Shown here: piece by piece, positions 44,455-52,953 of the stretch
Position numbering within the stretch: the stretch's first letter is position 1
Layout of the letters: the number at the start of each line of letters is the position of its first letter
Assembly (NCBI GenBank): GCA_023440965.1
Contig: JAEZRC010000007.1
Span: forward strand, 434,001 to 498,000
Origin: Bacillota bacterium
GTDB taxonomy: Bacteria > Bacillota > Clostridia > Oscillospirales > Ruminococcaceae
Length of the DNA: 64,000 bases
Reading direction: 5' to 3'
The notes under the pieces: model-generated
Seen by the model: the letters and a program-made list of their open reading frames with translations, nothing else
What the model was told of the DNA's origin: nothing
The model's database searches: none
Position numbers and translations under genes: made by a program

Positions 44455-44964
44455 TTAAAATTCTGTTTCCACAACGCTATTACTTTCAAAAGATTTTTTG
44501 ACATCTATTATTCTTTGGTTTGAACTTCCTTTAAACTTTAAAAGATAGCTCTTTTTGTCTTTTTCAAATTTTCCGTCAATTAAATAATCAATCTCTCCAA
44601 GTAGCTCTTTATAGCAATTTTTGTCGTCTGAATTTTCAAGAAGATATTCGAAGGTAAATCCTGTATATGTTACTATATCGAAATCACGGTCATATTCTTT
44701 TATCTGTCTTGCAAGATGAGCGAGCTGGTGAGCCTGACAGAATGGCTCTCCCCCACTTAAGGTTACACCCATAAGCAAAGGGTTTTCCTTGATTTTTTTC
44801 AGTAATTCGTCCGTGTCTGTTATTTCCCCACTTTTGAAGTCATGTGTCTGTGGGTTATGACAACCATCACAATGATGAGGACATCCCTGTACGAAAATTG
44901 TAAATCTTATTCCCGGTCCATCAACAATTGAATCGTTCTCTGTCCCTGCAATTCTGATTTTCAT
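44455..44964 (-). CDS. nrdG: Anaerobic ribonucleotide reductase activating protein
   Basis: A 169-residue radical SAM activase that makes the glycyl radical on NrdD. The cluster motif CPHHCDGC (three cysteines, C-x3-C-x2-C) and the SAM-binding GVTLSGGEPFCQ are visible. It lies downstream of nrdD, separated from it by a small membrane methyltransferase gene. AAAGGAG precedes the ATG. Confidence 0.96.
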   Translation of the reverse strand: MKIRIAGTENDSIVDGPGIRFTIFVQGCPHHCDGCHNPQTHDFKSGEITDTDELLKKIKENPLLMGVTLSGGEPFCQAHQLAHLARQIKEYDRDFDIVTYTGFTFEYLLENSDDKNCYKELLGEIDYLIDGKFEKDKKSYLLKFKGSSNQRIIDVKKSFESNSVVETEF

Positions 44965-45003
44965 ATTTACTCCTTTGCTTTTAAGGTTTATCCTTATAGA
45001 ACG

Positions 45004-45522
45004 CTAAATATAGCGCCTAACTTTATACATATAATTTTTGTACTCTTCTCCAAACTTATTTATACACCATCTTTCTTCAGATAGAATAATCCAATGCGCA
45101 GATATTTGAAAGACAATTAATATTGCAAGTAAAAGCAAAGATTGAGTAAGCAACACACAACCTAAAAAATAAATAAAAAACGCCACATACATTGGGTTGC
45201 GAGAAACTCGGTATAACCCATTAATATTTATTCCATTATTGGCAGGTTTTGCAAAATTTAGTATAGATACAAAACACAGCAAGATTCCCAATCCATATAT
45301 TGACAAACCTATATAAAACAAATATGAGTCCGCCGTAATTTTAAGAAAAAATAAATAAATAAAAATTAAAACACTAGAAATCTGATAAAAGTAGTACGCA
45401 GTTTTTTCTTTTCCAATTAACGGAGCGAATAAAGCTGCACGTTTTAATCCTTCCTTATTAAATATACTCAAAAGTACATACCTAATCAATATAAATGGAA
45501 TTATTAATAAAAATCCGTTCAT
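45004..45522 (-). CDS. ICMT/PEMT-like membrane methyltransferase
   Basis: A 172-residue polytopic protein with four to five hydrophobic segments. The C-terminal signature LYRVSRNPMYVAFFIYFLG and EERWCINKFGEEYKNYMYKVRRYI is that of the isoprenylcysteine carboxyl methyltransferase / phospholipid methyltransferase superfamily, where it forms the SAM site. The substrate is unknown. It lies between nrdD and nrdG, an unusual place. Confidence 0.85.
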   Translation of the reverse strand: MNGFLLIIPFILIRYVLLSIFNKEGLKRAALFAPLIGKEKTAYYFYQISSVLIFIYLFFLKITADSYLFYIGLSIYGLGILLCFVSILNFAKPANNGININGLYRVSRNPMYVAFFIYFLGCVLLTQSLLLLAILIVFQISAHWIILSEERWCINKFGEEYKNYMYKVRRYI

Positions 45523-45562
45523 TTTATCACCTTATGGCTAAATTATATTGTCTTTATTACAA

Positions 45563-45589
45563 TAAGGGCGTGTTATTAGCACGCCCTTA
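45563..45589 (-). terminator. Hairpin after nrdD
   Basis: Perfect 10-bp stem TAAGGGCGTG/CACGCCCTTA with a 7-base loop, 7 bp after the nrdD stop. The following sequence (TTGTAATAAAG on the minus strand) has no true T tract, so it may attenuate rather than stop transcription to nrdG, or stabilise the nrdD mRNA end. Confidence 0.6.
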
Positions 45590-45595
45590 ATATAT

Positions 45596-47914
45596 TTATA
45601 CGTTATGTTTTAATCTATCCTTAACTTCTGCAAGCTTCGCATTGTTAAATCTATCAAGAGTACCAACGAGGTAACCAGTGATTCTTCTGATTCTTTCAAA
45701 CTTAATATCATCAGAGCCATCTTTTCTTCCACACTTAGGACAGCTATCACCAATAATGCCAGTATAACCACAAACAGGATCACGGTCAACAGGGTGATTG
45801 ATGGAACCATATCCAATTCCCGATTCCTTCATACATCTTACAACCTTTTCAAAAGCTTTAAGATTGTTTACAGGGTCCCCGTCAAGCTCAACATAACTGA
45901 TATGACCTGCATTTGTAAGAGCATGATATGGAGCCTCTATCTTAATCTTTTCAAAAGCACTAATTGGATAATAAACAGGAACGTGGAATGAGTTTGTATA
46001 GTAATCTCTGTCAGTAACACCTTCAATCTCGCCGTATCTTTCCTTATCCATTCTTACGAAACGACCTGACAAGCCTTCTGCTGGCGTTGCAAGAAGCGAG
46101 AAGTTAAGTCCGGTTCTCTTTGATTCTTCATCCATTCGTTCTCTCATTCTTGTAACAATTTCAAGTCCGAGTTGGCAAGCTTCTTCACTTTCGCCATGAT
46201 GCTTACCTAAAAGCGATTTCAATGTTTCAGCAAGTCCAATAAAGCCAACTGATAATGTACCATGCTTTAAGATTTCTCCAACCTCATCATCTGGACCAAG
46301 TTTATCAGAATCAATCCAAACACCCTGTCCCATAAGGAATGGGTAGTTTCTTACCTTTTTCTGAGCCTGAATATGGAACCTGTGGAGAAGCTGTTCAACA
46401 ACAAGATCAAACATTTCATCAAGTTTGTCAAAGAATGCCCCGACATTCTGATTTGATTCAATAGCAAGTCTTGGAAGGTTGACAGAAGTAAAGCTTAAGT
46501 TACCTCTACCTGTTACAATTTCACGTGCTGGATCATATGTATTTCCTACTACTCGAGTACGGCAACCCATATATGAAACCTCAGTATTATAATCGCCTTC
46601 TTTATAATATTGAAGGTTAAATGGAGCATCAAGGAATGAGAAATTAGGGAATAATCTCTTCGCTGAAACACGACAGGCAAGCTGGAATAAGTCATAGCTT
46701 GGATCAGTCGGGTTATAGTTTATCCCCTCTTTGATCTTAAAAATGTGAATTGGGAATATTGGTGTTTCACCATTACCAAGTCCTGCTTCATTTGCAAGAA
46801 GAATGTTCTTGATAACCATTCTTCCTTCTACTGAAGTATCAGTACCGTAGTTAATTGAGCTGAATGGTGTCTGCGCACCGGCACGGCTGTTCATAGTATT
46901 AAGGTTATGGATTAAAGCCTCCATAGCCTGATAAGTTGCTCTATCTGTTTCTTTTACAGCAGTTTTGAATGTAAATTCCTGAATTTTTTTTGCTGTTTCT
47001 TCATCAGTATATTTCATAAGTTTTTGAAGTTCAACCTTCTGATAATCATTATCATTTGCAAGGCAAGGAACCAAACCAGTTTCCTCATAAACTTCATTTG
47101 CAATCTGTTTTGCGACAACATCAGAATTTTCAACGCCAGCCATCATTGCAAGACATCTGTCAATATTCTCTCTATAACGACGCTTGAATGTCTTTTTAAC
47201 GCCATCTGCCATTGCGTAATCAAAGTTTGGAACACTCTGACCACCATGCTGATCATTCTGATTAGACTGAATAGCAATACAAGCAAGTGCTGAATAGCTT
47301 GCTATGTCGTTTGGCTCTCTCAGGAAGCCGTGACCTGTTGAAAAGCCATCTTTAAATAACTTAACAAGATCAATCTGACAGCATGTAGTAGTTAATGTAA
47401 GGAAGTCGAGGTCATGAATATGAATATCTCCGTCAGCGTGAGCCTTAGCATGCTTTGGATCAAGAACGTACATTTCATAGAATTCCTTAGCACCAACTGA
47501 ACCGTACTTAAGCATTGTACCCATTGCTGTATCGCCGTCTATATTAGCATTCTCCCTCTTAATGTCACTGTCTTTGGCAGATTTAAAAGTCAAGTCCTCA
47601 TAAACTTTCATAAGACGTGTATTCATTTCACGGGCACGGGTTCTGTTTGAACGATAAAGGATATACACCTTTGCAGTTTTTGCGTGTCCTTCTTCAATAA
47701 GGATTTTCTCAACCATATCTTGAACTTCTTCAACTGAAGGTACTTTCTTTTTTGAACTTTCTTCTATAGCGTCACATACTTTGCCAGCAAGATCAAGAGC
47801 TTCGTCATAATCATTACCACCAGCAGCCTGTGCAGCCTTGTAAATAGCATTAGCTATCTTTTCTATATTAAAGGTTACTTTTCTTCCATCTCTCTTAACA
47901 ATTTGTGTTATCAT
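45596..47914 (-). CDS. nrdD: Anaerobic (class III) ribonucleoside-triphosphate reductase
   Basis: A 772-residue glycyl-radical enzyme making deoxyribonucleotides under anoxia. The N-terminal ATP-cone (about 1-95) begins MITQIVKRDGRKVTFN; the catalytic barrel follows; four cysteines in CGYTGIIGDSCPKCG (about 714-728) form the zinc site; the glycyl radical is Gly747 in RRITGYL. It works with NrdG downstream. Candidate NrdR boxes overlap its promoter. Confidence 0.97.
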   Translation of the reverse strand: MITQIVKRDGRKVTFNIEKIANAIYKAAQAAGGNDYDEALDLAGKVCDAIEESSKKKVPSVEEVQDMVEKILIEEGHAKTAKVYILYRSNRTRAREMNTRLMKVYEDLTFKSAKDSDIKRENANIDGDTAMGTMLKYGSVGAKEFYEMYVLDPKHAKAHADGDIHIHDLDFLTLTTTCCQIDLVKLFKDGFSTGHGFLREPNDIASYSALACIAIQSNQNDQHGGQSVPNFDYAMADGVKKTFKRRYRENIDRCLAMMAGVENSDVVAKQIANEVYEETGLVPCLANDNDYQKVELQKLMKYTDEETAKKIQEFTFKTAVKETDRATYQAMEALIHNLNTMNSRAGAQTPFSSINYGTDTSVEGRMVIKNILLANEAGLGNGETPIFPIHIFKIKEGINYNPTDPSYDLFQLACRVSAKRLFPNFSFLDAPFNLQYYKEGDYNTEVSYMGCRTRVVGNTYDPAREIVTGRGNLSFTSVNLPRLAIESNQNVGAFFDKLDEMFDLVVEQLLHRFHIQAQKKVRNYPFLMGQGVWIDSDKLGPDDEVGEILKHGTLSVGFIGLAETLKSLLGKHHGESEEACQLGLEIVTRMRERMDEESKRTGLNFSLLATPAEGLSGRFVRMDKERYGEIEGVTDRDYYTNSFHVPVYYPISAFEKIKIEAPYHALTNAGHISYVELDGDPVNNLKAFEKVVRCMKESGIGYGSINHPVDRDPVCGYTGIIGDSCPKCGRKDGSDDIKFERIRRITGYLVGTLDRFNNAKLAEVKDRLKHNV

Positions 47915-47937
47915 TAATTATACCTCCTAAATGTTAA

Positions 47938-47985
47938 CTACTATATGTAGTGTTTTGTCAATCGGTAATAACAAGTATATAGTAT
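47938..47985 (-). promoter_or_regulatory. Candidate tandem NrdR boxes upstream of nrdD
   Basis: Two palindrome-like 16-mers on the minus strand: ACACTACATATAGTAG (47938-47953), close to the published NrdR pattern ACAC-TATATA-GTGT type, and the weaker ATACTATATACTTGTT (47970-47985). Their 32-bp spacing equals three helical turns, as in known NrdR operators. The upstream box overlaps the -10 region. The second box is weak, so this remains a candidate. Confidence 0.5.
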
Positions 47986-48002
47986 ATAGGTGCTAAAGTC
48001 AA
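47974..48002 (-). promoter_or_regulatory. Promoter for nrdD
   Basis: Minus strand TTGACT (47997-48002), 17 bp, TATACT (47974-47979). The -10 lies within the upstream candidate NrdR box. The rest of the 244-bp gap is A/T-rich with only the DUF4358 terminator recognised. Confidence 0.72.
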
Positions 48003-48103
48003 TACTTTAATATATAAAAAAGATGTATAGATTTTGTTATAAATGCACAAAAATATTTTCCACTAAAATTGTGCAATATATCCATAAACATTTTTTTCAG
48101 GAA

Positions 48104-48136
48104 ATAAAAAAAGCAACCCAAAATAAGGTCGCTTTT
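48104..48136 (-). terminator. Terminator after the DUF4358 gene
   Basis: Stem AAAGCGACC/GGGTTGCTTT (one G-T pair) with loop TTATTTT, followed on the minus strand by a run of seven T. Confidence 0.85.
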
Positions 48137-48158
48137 AAATTAACAAACTAAATTATAA

Positions 48159-48653
48159 TTATTTCTTGCTATCATTAAAAATTTTCAAAGCCTTGTCTGG
48201 GTCACTTGAAATAATTAAGAAAACGTATTTTCCTTTAACCTCGACCTTAGCTTTTTCAAGTTTTTTTACTTCGTCAGGAGCGTAGCCAGCAAAAATATTT
48301 TTTCTTTCTGTTATTCTCTTTTCAAATGTAGTTTTATTCTTGTCAGCTTCTTTTTTGTCAGCAAATTCAATAATAGCTATTTCATCTGCAGTTCCGCCTG
48401 AGCCAGCATAATATATAGCATAATTCTTAAAGTCCTTTGTTTTAAGCCCGTAATACATATCAATGATAGCATCAACATTTTCCGGATTTTCTTTATTGTT
48501 CTTATATAACTTTTCCATATCAGGGAATTCAGAAGCATCAAGTATTTTATCAGCAACTTTGTATGGTTCTTCTTTTAATTCAAAATTACTAGAACAACCT
48601 GTTACTAAAACCAAACACATAATAAGTGTAGAAATTAAAGATAATATTTTCAT
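48159..48653 (-). CDS. DUF4358 lipoprotein
   Basis: A 164-residue lipoprotein: signal peptide with lipobox LVTGC (Cys about residue 20), then a domain with IIDMYYGLKTKDFKNYAIYYAGSGGTADEIAIIEF, characteristic of DUF4358. Function unknown. It follows the SGNH hydrolase gene by 13 bp and is probably co-transcribed with it. Confidence 0.88.
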   Translation of the reverse strand: MKILSLISTLIMCLVLVTGCSSNFELKEEPYKVADKILDASEFPDMEKLYKNNKENPENVDAIIDMYYGLKTKDFKNYAIYYAGSGGTADEIAIIEFADKKEADKNKTTFEKRITERKNIFAGYAPDEVKKLEKAKVEVKGKYVFLIISSDPDKALKIFNDSKK

Positions 48654-48666
48654 AAACTATTCCTCA

Positions 48667-49533
48667 CTATCCCGCATTGTGCGATAAAATATAATCAATC
48701 ATTATGCTGTACGTTGCTTTTTTAAAATGCATTCCATCTTTTTCAGCCTTTGCTACATCAAGCTTTCCAAGATTATTCTTTAACGCAGTATTAATATCCA
48801 CAAAGTAAACATTCTTACTGTTCGCCATTTTTAGCAGTTCAGAATTATAAGAATCAATTGCTGTGTTCTTTATAGGATTTTCAGCCGCTTTCTCTCGGTT
48901 TTCTGTTACTGGTGGAATAGAAAGAATATAGATTTTAGATTTAGGCAAAGCCTTTTTTATTTCATCAATAAAACTGCTATAATTTGTTATCATGGATTGA
49001 TTTGATAACCACGCGATACCGTTACTTCCAAGCATAATATAAATATTTGCTGGTTTTTTCTTTGTCAAAGCTTCAAGCGCGGTAGCCTTGCCGTATGATG
49101 TCGCAAACTTTTCTGTGCCGATTTTACTAATATTCAAGCCAATTGAAGCTATTACCTTATCTGGTGAAAGAATATTATACGCTGATAAACCAACAGAAAG
49201 AGAATCACCCACAAACGCACAGCTGTTAAAATATGACATATCAAGTTTCTGGGATTGAGGAACAGGATTTTTTAACGGTCCCTGAGTAGCCTGTGAAGAG
49301 TTTTCTTGTGAGGATTCCGGTTTTGAAGAATTATCATTTTTATTTGTCGTTGCTGTAACCTGTAAGCTATCTGCGGCTGAATTATGTCCGGATGGCTTGG
49401 TACTTCCTGGCTTAATTTCCCCTCGGAACATATATATTGTAAAGCAGGCGACAAATACAACTGTACATGCCAAAACTACCATATCTATTCTAAATGAAGG
49501 CTTCTTATTCTTTATATTGTTATTTTTGAACAT
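48667..49533 (-). CDS. Membrane-anchored SGNH/GDSL hydrolase
   Basis: A 288-residue protein with an N-terminal transmembrane anchor (about 16-36), a Ser/Thr/Asn/Pro-rich linker (about 37-95), and an SGNH hydrolase domain: block I FVGDSLSVGLSAYN (catalytic Ser), block III GSNG, and block V DGMHF (catalytic Asp and His). Such extracellular esterases often remove acyl groups from envelope glycans; substrate not predictable. It forms a pair with the DUF4358 lipoprotein. Confidence 0.88.
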   Translation of the reverse strand: MFKNNNIKNKKPSFRIDMVVLACTVVFVACFTIYMFRGEIKPGSTKPSGHNSAADSLQVTATTNKNDNSSKPESSQENSSQATQGPLKNPVPQSQKLDMSYFNSCAFVGDSLSVGLSAYNILSPDKVIASIGLNISKIGTEKFATSYGKATALEALTKKKPANIYIMLGSNGIAWLSNQSMITNYSSFIDEIKKALPKSKIYILSIPPVTENREKAAENPIKNTAIDSYNSELLKMANSKNVYFVDINTALKNNLGKLDVAKAEKDGMHFKKATYSIMIDYILSHNAG

Positions 49534-49565
49534 ATACTACCGCCCTGACATAAATTTATATATCT

Positions 49566-49594
49566 ATTATACATTATCATTTTTCTTTTTGCAA
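49566..49594 (-). promoter_or_regulatory. Promoter for the SGNH hydrolase and DUF4358 genes
   Basis: Minus strand TTGCAA (49589-49594), 17 bp, TATAAT (49566-49571). Confidence 0.78.
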
Positions 49595-49713
49595 GGGATA
49601 GAATTGTTTATTATTGTATAAAGATATCATAATAATAAGATAATACGTTTTTTGTAGTATTTTAAGCATTCTACAGCCATTTATTTAATTTAAGCATCAT
49701 TTTTTTATGTCAA

Positions 49714-49743
49714 TTGAAATACTTTTTCATATTATAATAATAT
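49714..49743 (+). promoter_or_regulatory. Candidate promoter for asnB
   Basis: TTGAAA (49714-49719) and TAATAT (49738-49743) with an 18-bp spacer; a separate TATACT lies at 49749-49754 with no good -35. The intergenic region between the divergent SGNH and asnB genes (268 bp) shows no T-box. Confidence 0.4.
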
Positions 49744-49801
49744 CTGTTTATACTAAATTGCTTATAAAACTGAATTTTTTCAACAGAAAAGGGGCATTGC
49801 A

Positions 49802-51625
49802 ATGTGTGGATTTGTTGGCTTTACAAATAATATAAATGACGCTTCAATTGTCATTGATGAGATGACTAACAAAATTGCTCACCGTGGACCAGATTCCAGT
49901 GGGAAATATGTTGATGAGAAAATTGCTCTTGGTTTTCGCAGGCTAAGTATTATCGATTTAAATCAAGGTGATCAGCCTTTATTCAATGAAGATAAGTCAA
50001 TTGTTCTTGTTTTTAATGGAGAAATTTATAACTTCCAGTCACTTAGGGATGAATTAATAAAAAGCGGCCATATTTTCACAACAAAAACTGATTCAGAAGT
50101 GCTTATTCATGGCTATGAGCAATGGGGAAAAGCAATGCTCAACAAACTAAGAGGAATGTTTGCTTTTATCATATGGGATAAAAAGAGAAATGAAATATTT
50201 GGTGCAAGAGACTTTTTTGGGATAAAACCATTATATTATGCCCTAATGGATAAGACTTTTATGTTCGGCTCAGAAATAAAAAGCTTTCTCCCACACCCAG
50301 AATTTAAGAAAGAGCTTAATGAGGTTGCACTTGAAAATTACCTAACATTTCAGTACTCGCCAACAGAAAGCACATTTTTCAGGCAGGTGTATAAGTTATT
50401 ACCGGCACATTGTTTTACTTTTAAAAATGGTAAGATGACAACGGAGCGGTACTGGAAAATTGATTTTAACGCCGATGACAATCATTCTCTTGATTATTGG
50501 GTAGATATAATATCTGATACCTTTAAGGACTCTGTAAAGGCGCATAAAATCGCAGATGTTGAGGTAGGAAGCTTTCTTTCAAGTGGAGTCGATTCAAGCT
50601 ATGTTGCTGCTGTTGCTGACGTTGACAAGACATTTACGGTAGGCTTTGGCACTGAAGAAAAGTACAATGAAATAGGTTATGCAAAAGAGTTTTCAAAATA
50701 CATCAGTAAAGAAAATATAAGCAAGGTAATTACTCCAGAAGAATATTGGAGTAACCTCCCTAAAATACAATATCATATGGATGAGCCTCTTGCTGATCCT
50801 GCGGCAGTAGCATTATTTTTTGTATGTAAGCTTGCAGCCGAAAAGGTCAAAGTAGTCTTAAGCGGTGAGGGCGCAGATGAGATTTTTGGCGGATATAATA
50901 TTTACAAAGAGCCTAATGATATTAGTATATACAATTCCTTACCTAAAATAGTAAGAAAAAGTTTTGGCTATATAGCAAAAAAGCTCCCAGCACAAAGAGG
51001 TTTAAATTTTATTATCAGAAGAAGCCAGGATCTTGAGGAAAGATTTATAGGTAATGCATTTATCTTCAATACAAAAGAAAGGAAAGAACTTTTAAAATTC
51101 AAAACTACTGCACCATCCCCAAATGACATCACAAGACAATTTTTCAATGAAGTGGAAGACAAGGACGATGTTACTAAGATGCAGTATCTCGACCTAAATC
51201 TGTGGATGACCGGAGATATACTATTAAAAGCTGATAAAATGAGTATGGCAAATTCTCTTGAACTTCGTGTACCTTTTCTTGACAAGGAAATAATGAAGGT
51301 TGCGGAGCGAATTCCTACAAAATACCGAGTAACAAAAGGTTCCACAAAATATGTAATGAGAATTTCTGCACTTAAAGCCTGCCCACCACAGACGGCAAAC
51401 AAAAAGAAACTCGGCTTTCCTGTTCCTATCCGTGTATGGCTGAAAGAAGACAAATACTATGATTATGTAAAATCAGAATTTACTTCTAAGAATGCAGAAA
51501 AATTCTTCCACACTGAAAAGCTTGTTGCACTTTTAGCTATTCACAAGTCAGGAAAATATGATTATTCAAGAAAAATATGGACTATTCTAATTTTTCTTAT
51601 TTGGTATAAAGTATATTTTGGATAG
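49802..51625 (+). CDS. asnB: Asparagine synthase (glutamine-hydrolysing)
   Basis: A 607-residue enzyme with an N-terminal class II glutaminase domain (nucleophile Cys2 in MCGFVGF, RGPDSSG, FNGEIYNF) and a C-terminal synthetase domain with the PP-loop FLSSGVDSSYVA and the VVLSGEGADEIFGGY block. It makes asparagine, or amidates a related acid, from aspartate, glutamine and ATP. It is a single-gene unit on the plus strand between minus-strand blocks. AAGGGG precedes the ATG. Confidence 0.95.
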   Translation: MCGFVGFTNNINDASIVIDEMTNKIAHRGPDSSGKYVDEKIALGFRRLSIIDLNQGDQPLFNEDKSIVLVFNGEIYNFQSLRDELIKSGHIFTTKTDSEVLIHGYEQWGKAMLNKLRGMFAFIIWDKKRNEIFGARDFFGIKPLYYALMDKTFMFGSEIKSFLPHPEFKKELNEVALENYLTFQYSPTESTFFRQVYKLLPAHCFTFKNGKMTTERYWKIDFNADDNHSLDYWVDIISDTFKDSVKAHKIADVEVGSFLSSGVDSSYVAAVADVDKTFTVGFGTEEKYNEIGYAKEFSKYISKENISKVITPEEYWSNLPKIQYHMDEPLADPAAVALFFVCKLAAEKVKVVLSGEGADEIFGGYNIYKEPNDISIYNSLPKIVRKSFGYIAKKLPAQRGLNFIIRRSQDLEERFIGNAFIFNTKERKELLKFKTTAPSPNDITRQFFNEVEDKDDVTKMQYLDLNLWMTGDILLKADKMSMANSLELRVPFLDKEIMKVAERIPTKYRVTKGSTKYVMRISALKACPPQTANKKKLGFPVPIRVWLKEDKYYDYVKSEFTSKNAEKFFHTEKLVALLAIHKSGKYDYSRKIWTILIFLIWYKVYFG

Positions 51626-51737
51626 TTAATTATAAAAAAATGCAGAAATAAAAATATGATAAAATTGAGGTGTTCGTAATTAATAACATTGCAACTGGCT
51701 TTAAATTAAAACTTTTTGCCTCAATCTACTTATAAAT

Positions 51738-51765
51738 AAAAGCTGCTGAAATTTCAGCAGCTTTT
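51738..51765. terminator. Bidirectional terminator between asnB and pyrB
   Basis: A perfect inverted repeat AAAAGCTGCTGAAA/TTTCAGCAGCTTTT with T runs on the plus strand and A runs (T on the minus strand) on the other side, serving convergent asnB and pyrB. About 110 bp between it and the asnB stop hold nothing else recognised. Confidence 0.9.
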
Positions 51766-52842
51766 TTATTTAAATCTTTTATCACAGTATTCACAAATTT
51801 TTATATTATCTGAGTTCTTATAGCTTTTTGGAAGATAAGCTTCAAAATTAGTAATACATTTTTCATTTGGGCACTTTATTGTATTATTTATAGTTCCCGC
51901 AAGTGTATCTTTTTTTACCTCATCTGTTTCAAGTAATGTTAATATTAATGCCATTCTGACAAAAACTCCGTATTTAGCCTGCTTAAAATATAATGCTCTC
52001 GGATCATAATCAACCTCGATTTTAATTTCATCAACTCTTGGCAATGGATGAAGTACTGCTAAATCAGGTTTTGCCTTTTCCATTTTTTCATTATCAAGAA
52101 CATAAACATTTTTTTGGGCAAGATACTCTTCCTCAGAGCTAAAACGTTCCTTCTGAATTCTTGTCATATAAAGAACATCAAGTGAGCCAATTGCATCCTC
52201 AAGACTCTGAGCCTCAATATATTCACATCCGTTGTTAACTATATATTCCTTGATATATTCAGGCAAGCTTAGTTCAGGAGTCGATATAAGTATAAATTTA
52301 TTACCCCTAAAGCAAGAAATTGCTTTACAGAGTGAGTGTGTTGTTCTTCCGTTAAGTAAGTCACCACATAATCCTATTGTGAGATTTTCAAGTGTTCCCT
52401 TTTCCTGCTTTAATGTTAATAGGTCAGTAAGAGTCTGAGTTGGGTGAAGATGTCCACCATCACCTGCATTTATTACAGGACAATCAGCAGTAAGCGCAGA
52501 AGCTTTCACCGAACCCTCAAGTGGATGACGAATGACAAGCACATCAGCATAATTGCTTATTATTTTTGTTGTATCCTTTAGATTTTCCCCTTTTGAAACA
52601 GAAGAAGTTGATGGATTGTCAAAGCCAATAATACTACCACCCAATTTTAACATTGCTGTCTGGAATGACATCTGAGTGCGGGTAGATGGCTCATAAAACA
52701 ATGTACCCATTACCTTCCCTGAACATCTGTGAGAAAAATATTTAGGATTAGCTATGATATCTTGAGCTAAATTCAATAACCTATCCCACCATGAAACCGG
52801 ATAATCATTCAGGTCTAAAAAATGTTGATAATCTGAACTCAT
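51766..52842 (-). CDS. pyrB: Aspartate carbamoyltransferase with C-terminal PyrI-type zinc tail
   Basis: A 358-residue protein. Residues 1-310 are a normal PyrB: carbamoyl-phosphate loop FYEPSTRTQMSF, MTRIQKERF and LHPLPRVDEI. The last about 45 residues hold CPNEKC...CEYC, matching the zinc-binding C-terminal domain of the regulatory subunit PyrI (Cys-x4-Cys and Cys-x2-Cys), but the nucleotide-binding domain of PyrI is missing. It makes carbamoyl-aspartate for pyrimidine synthesis. A strong promoter precedes it, and a shared terminator follows. Confidence 0.93.
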   Translation of the reverse strand: MSSDYQHFLDLNDYPVSWWDRLLNLAQDIIANPKYFSHRCSGKVMGTLFYEPSTRTQMSFQTAMLKLGGSIIGFDNPSTSSVSKGENLKDTTKIISNYADVLVIRHPLEGSVKASALTADCPVINAGDGGHLHPTQTLTDLLTLKQEKGTLENLTIGLCGDLLNGRTTHSLCKAISCFRGNKFILISTPELSLPEYIKEYIVNNGCEYIEAQSLEDAIGSLDVLYMTRIQKERFSSEEEYLAQKNVYVLDNEKMEKAKPDLAVLHPLPRVDEIKIEVDYDPRALYFKQAKYGVFVRMALILTLLETDEVKKDTLAGTINNTIKCPNEKCITNFEAYLPKSYKNSDNIKICEYCDKRFK

Positions 52843-52874
52843 AATTCTCTCCTTACAAAAATTTAAACTTTCTT

Positions 52875-52903
52875 ATTATAACAACTTTCGATATTAATGT
52901 CAA
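52875..52903 (-). promoter_or_regulatory. Consensus promoter for pyrB
   Basis: Minus strand TTGACA (52898-52903), 17 bp, TATAAT (52875-52880): both hexamers are perfect. No PyrR attenuator structure is apparent in the short leader. Confidence 0.88.
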
Positions 52904-52913
52904 TAAATATGCA

Positions 52914-52950
52914 TAAAAATTACGTCTGAATTAAAAAGTTCAGACGTAAT
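52914..52950 (-). terminator. Terminator after the DHHW gene
   Basis: Perfect 12-bp stem ATTACGTCTGAA/TTCAGACGTAAT with an 8-base loop, followed on the minus strand by five T. It ends the alaS-to-DHHW transcript just before the pyrB promoter. Confidence 0.9.
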
Positions 52951-52953
52951 TAA

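Noticed and set aside
49622..49801. Possible T-box or riboswitch before asnB
   Set aside because: No T-box core, no AG-bulge features and no terminator/antiterminator pair were found.
52843..52953. Possible PyrR attenuator before pyrB
   Set aside because: The only strong hairpin is the terminator of the upstream DHHW gene and it lies upstream of the pyrB promoter.
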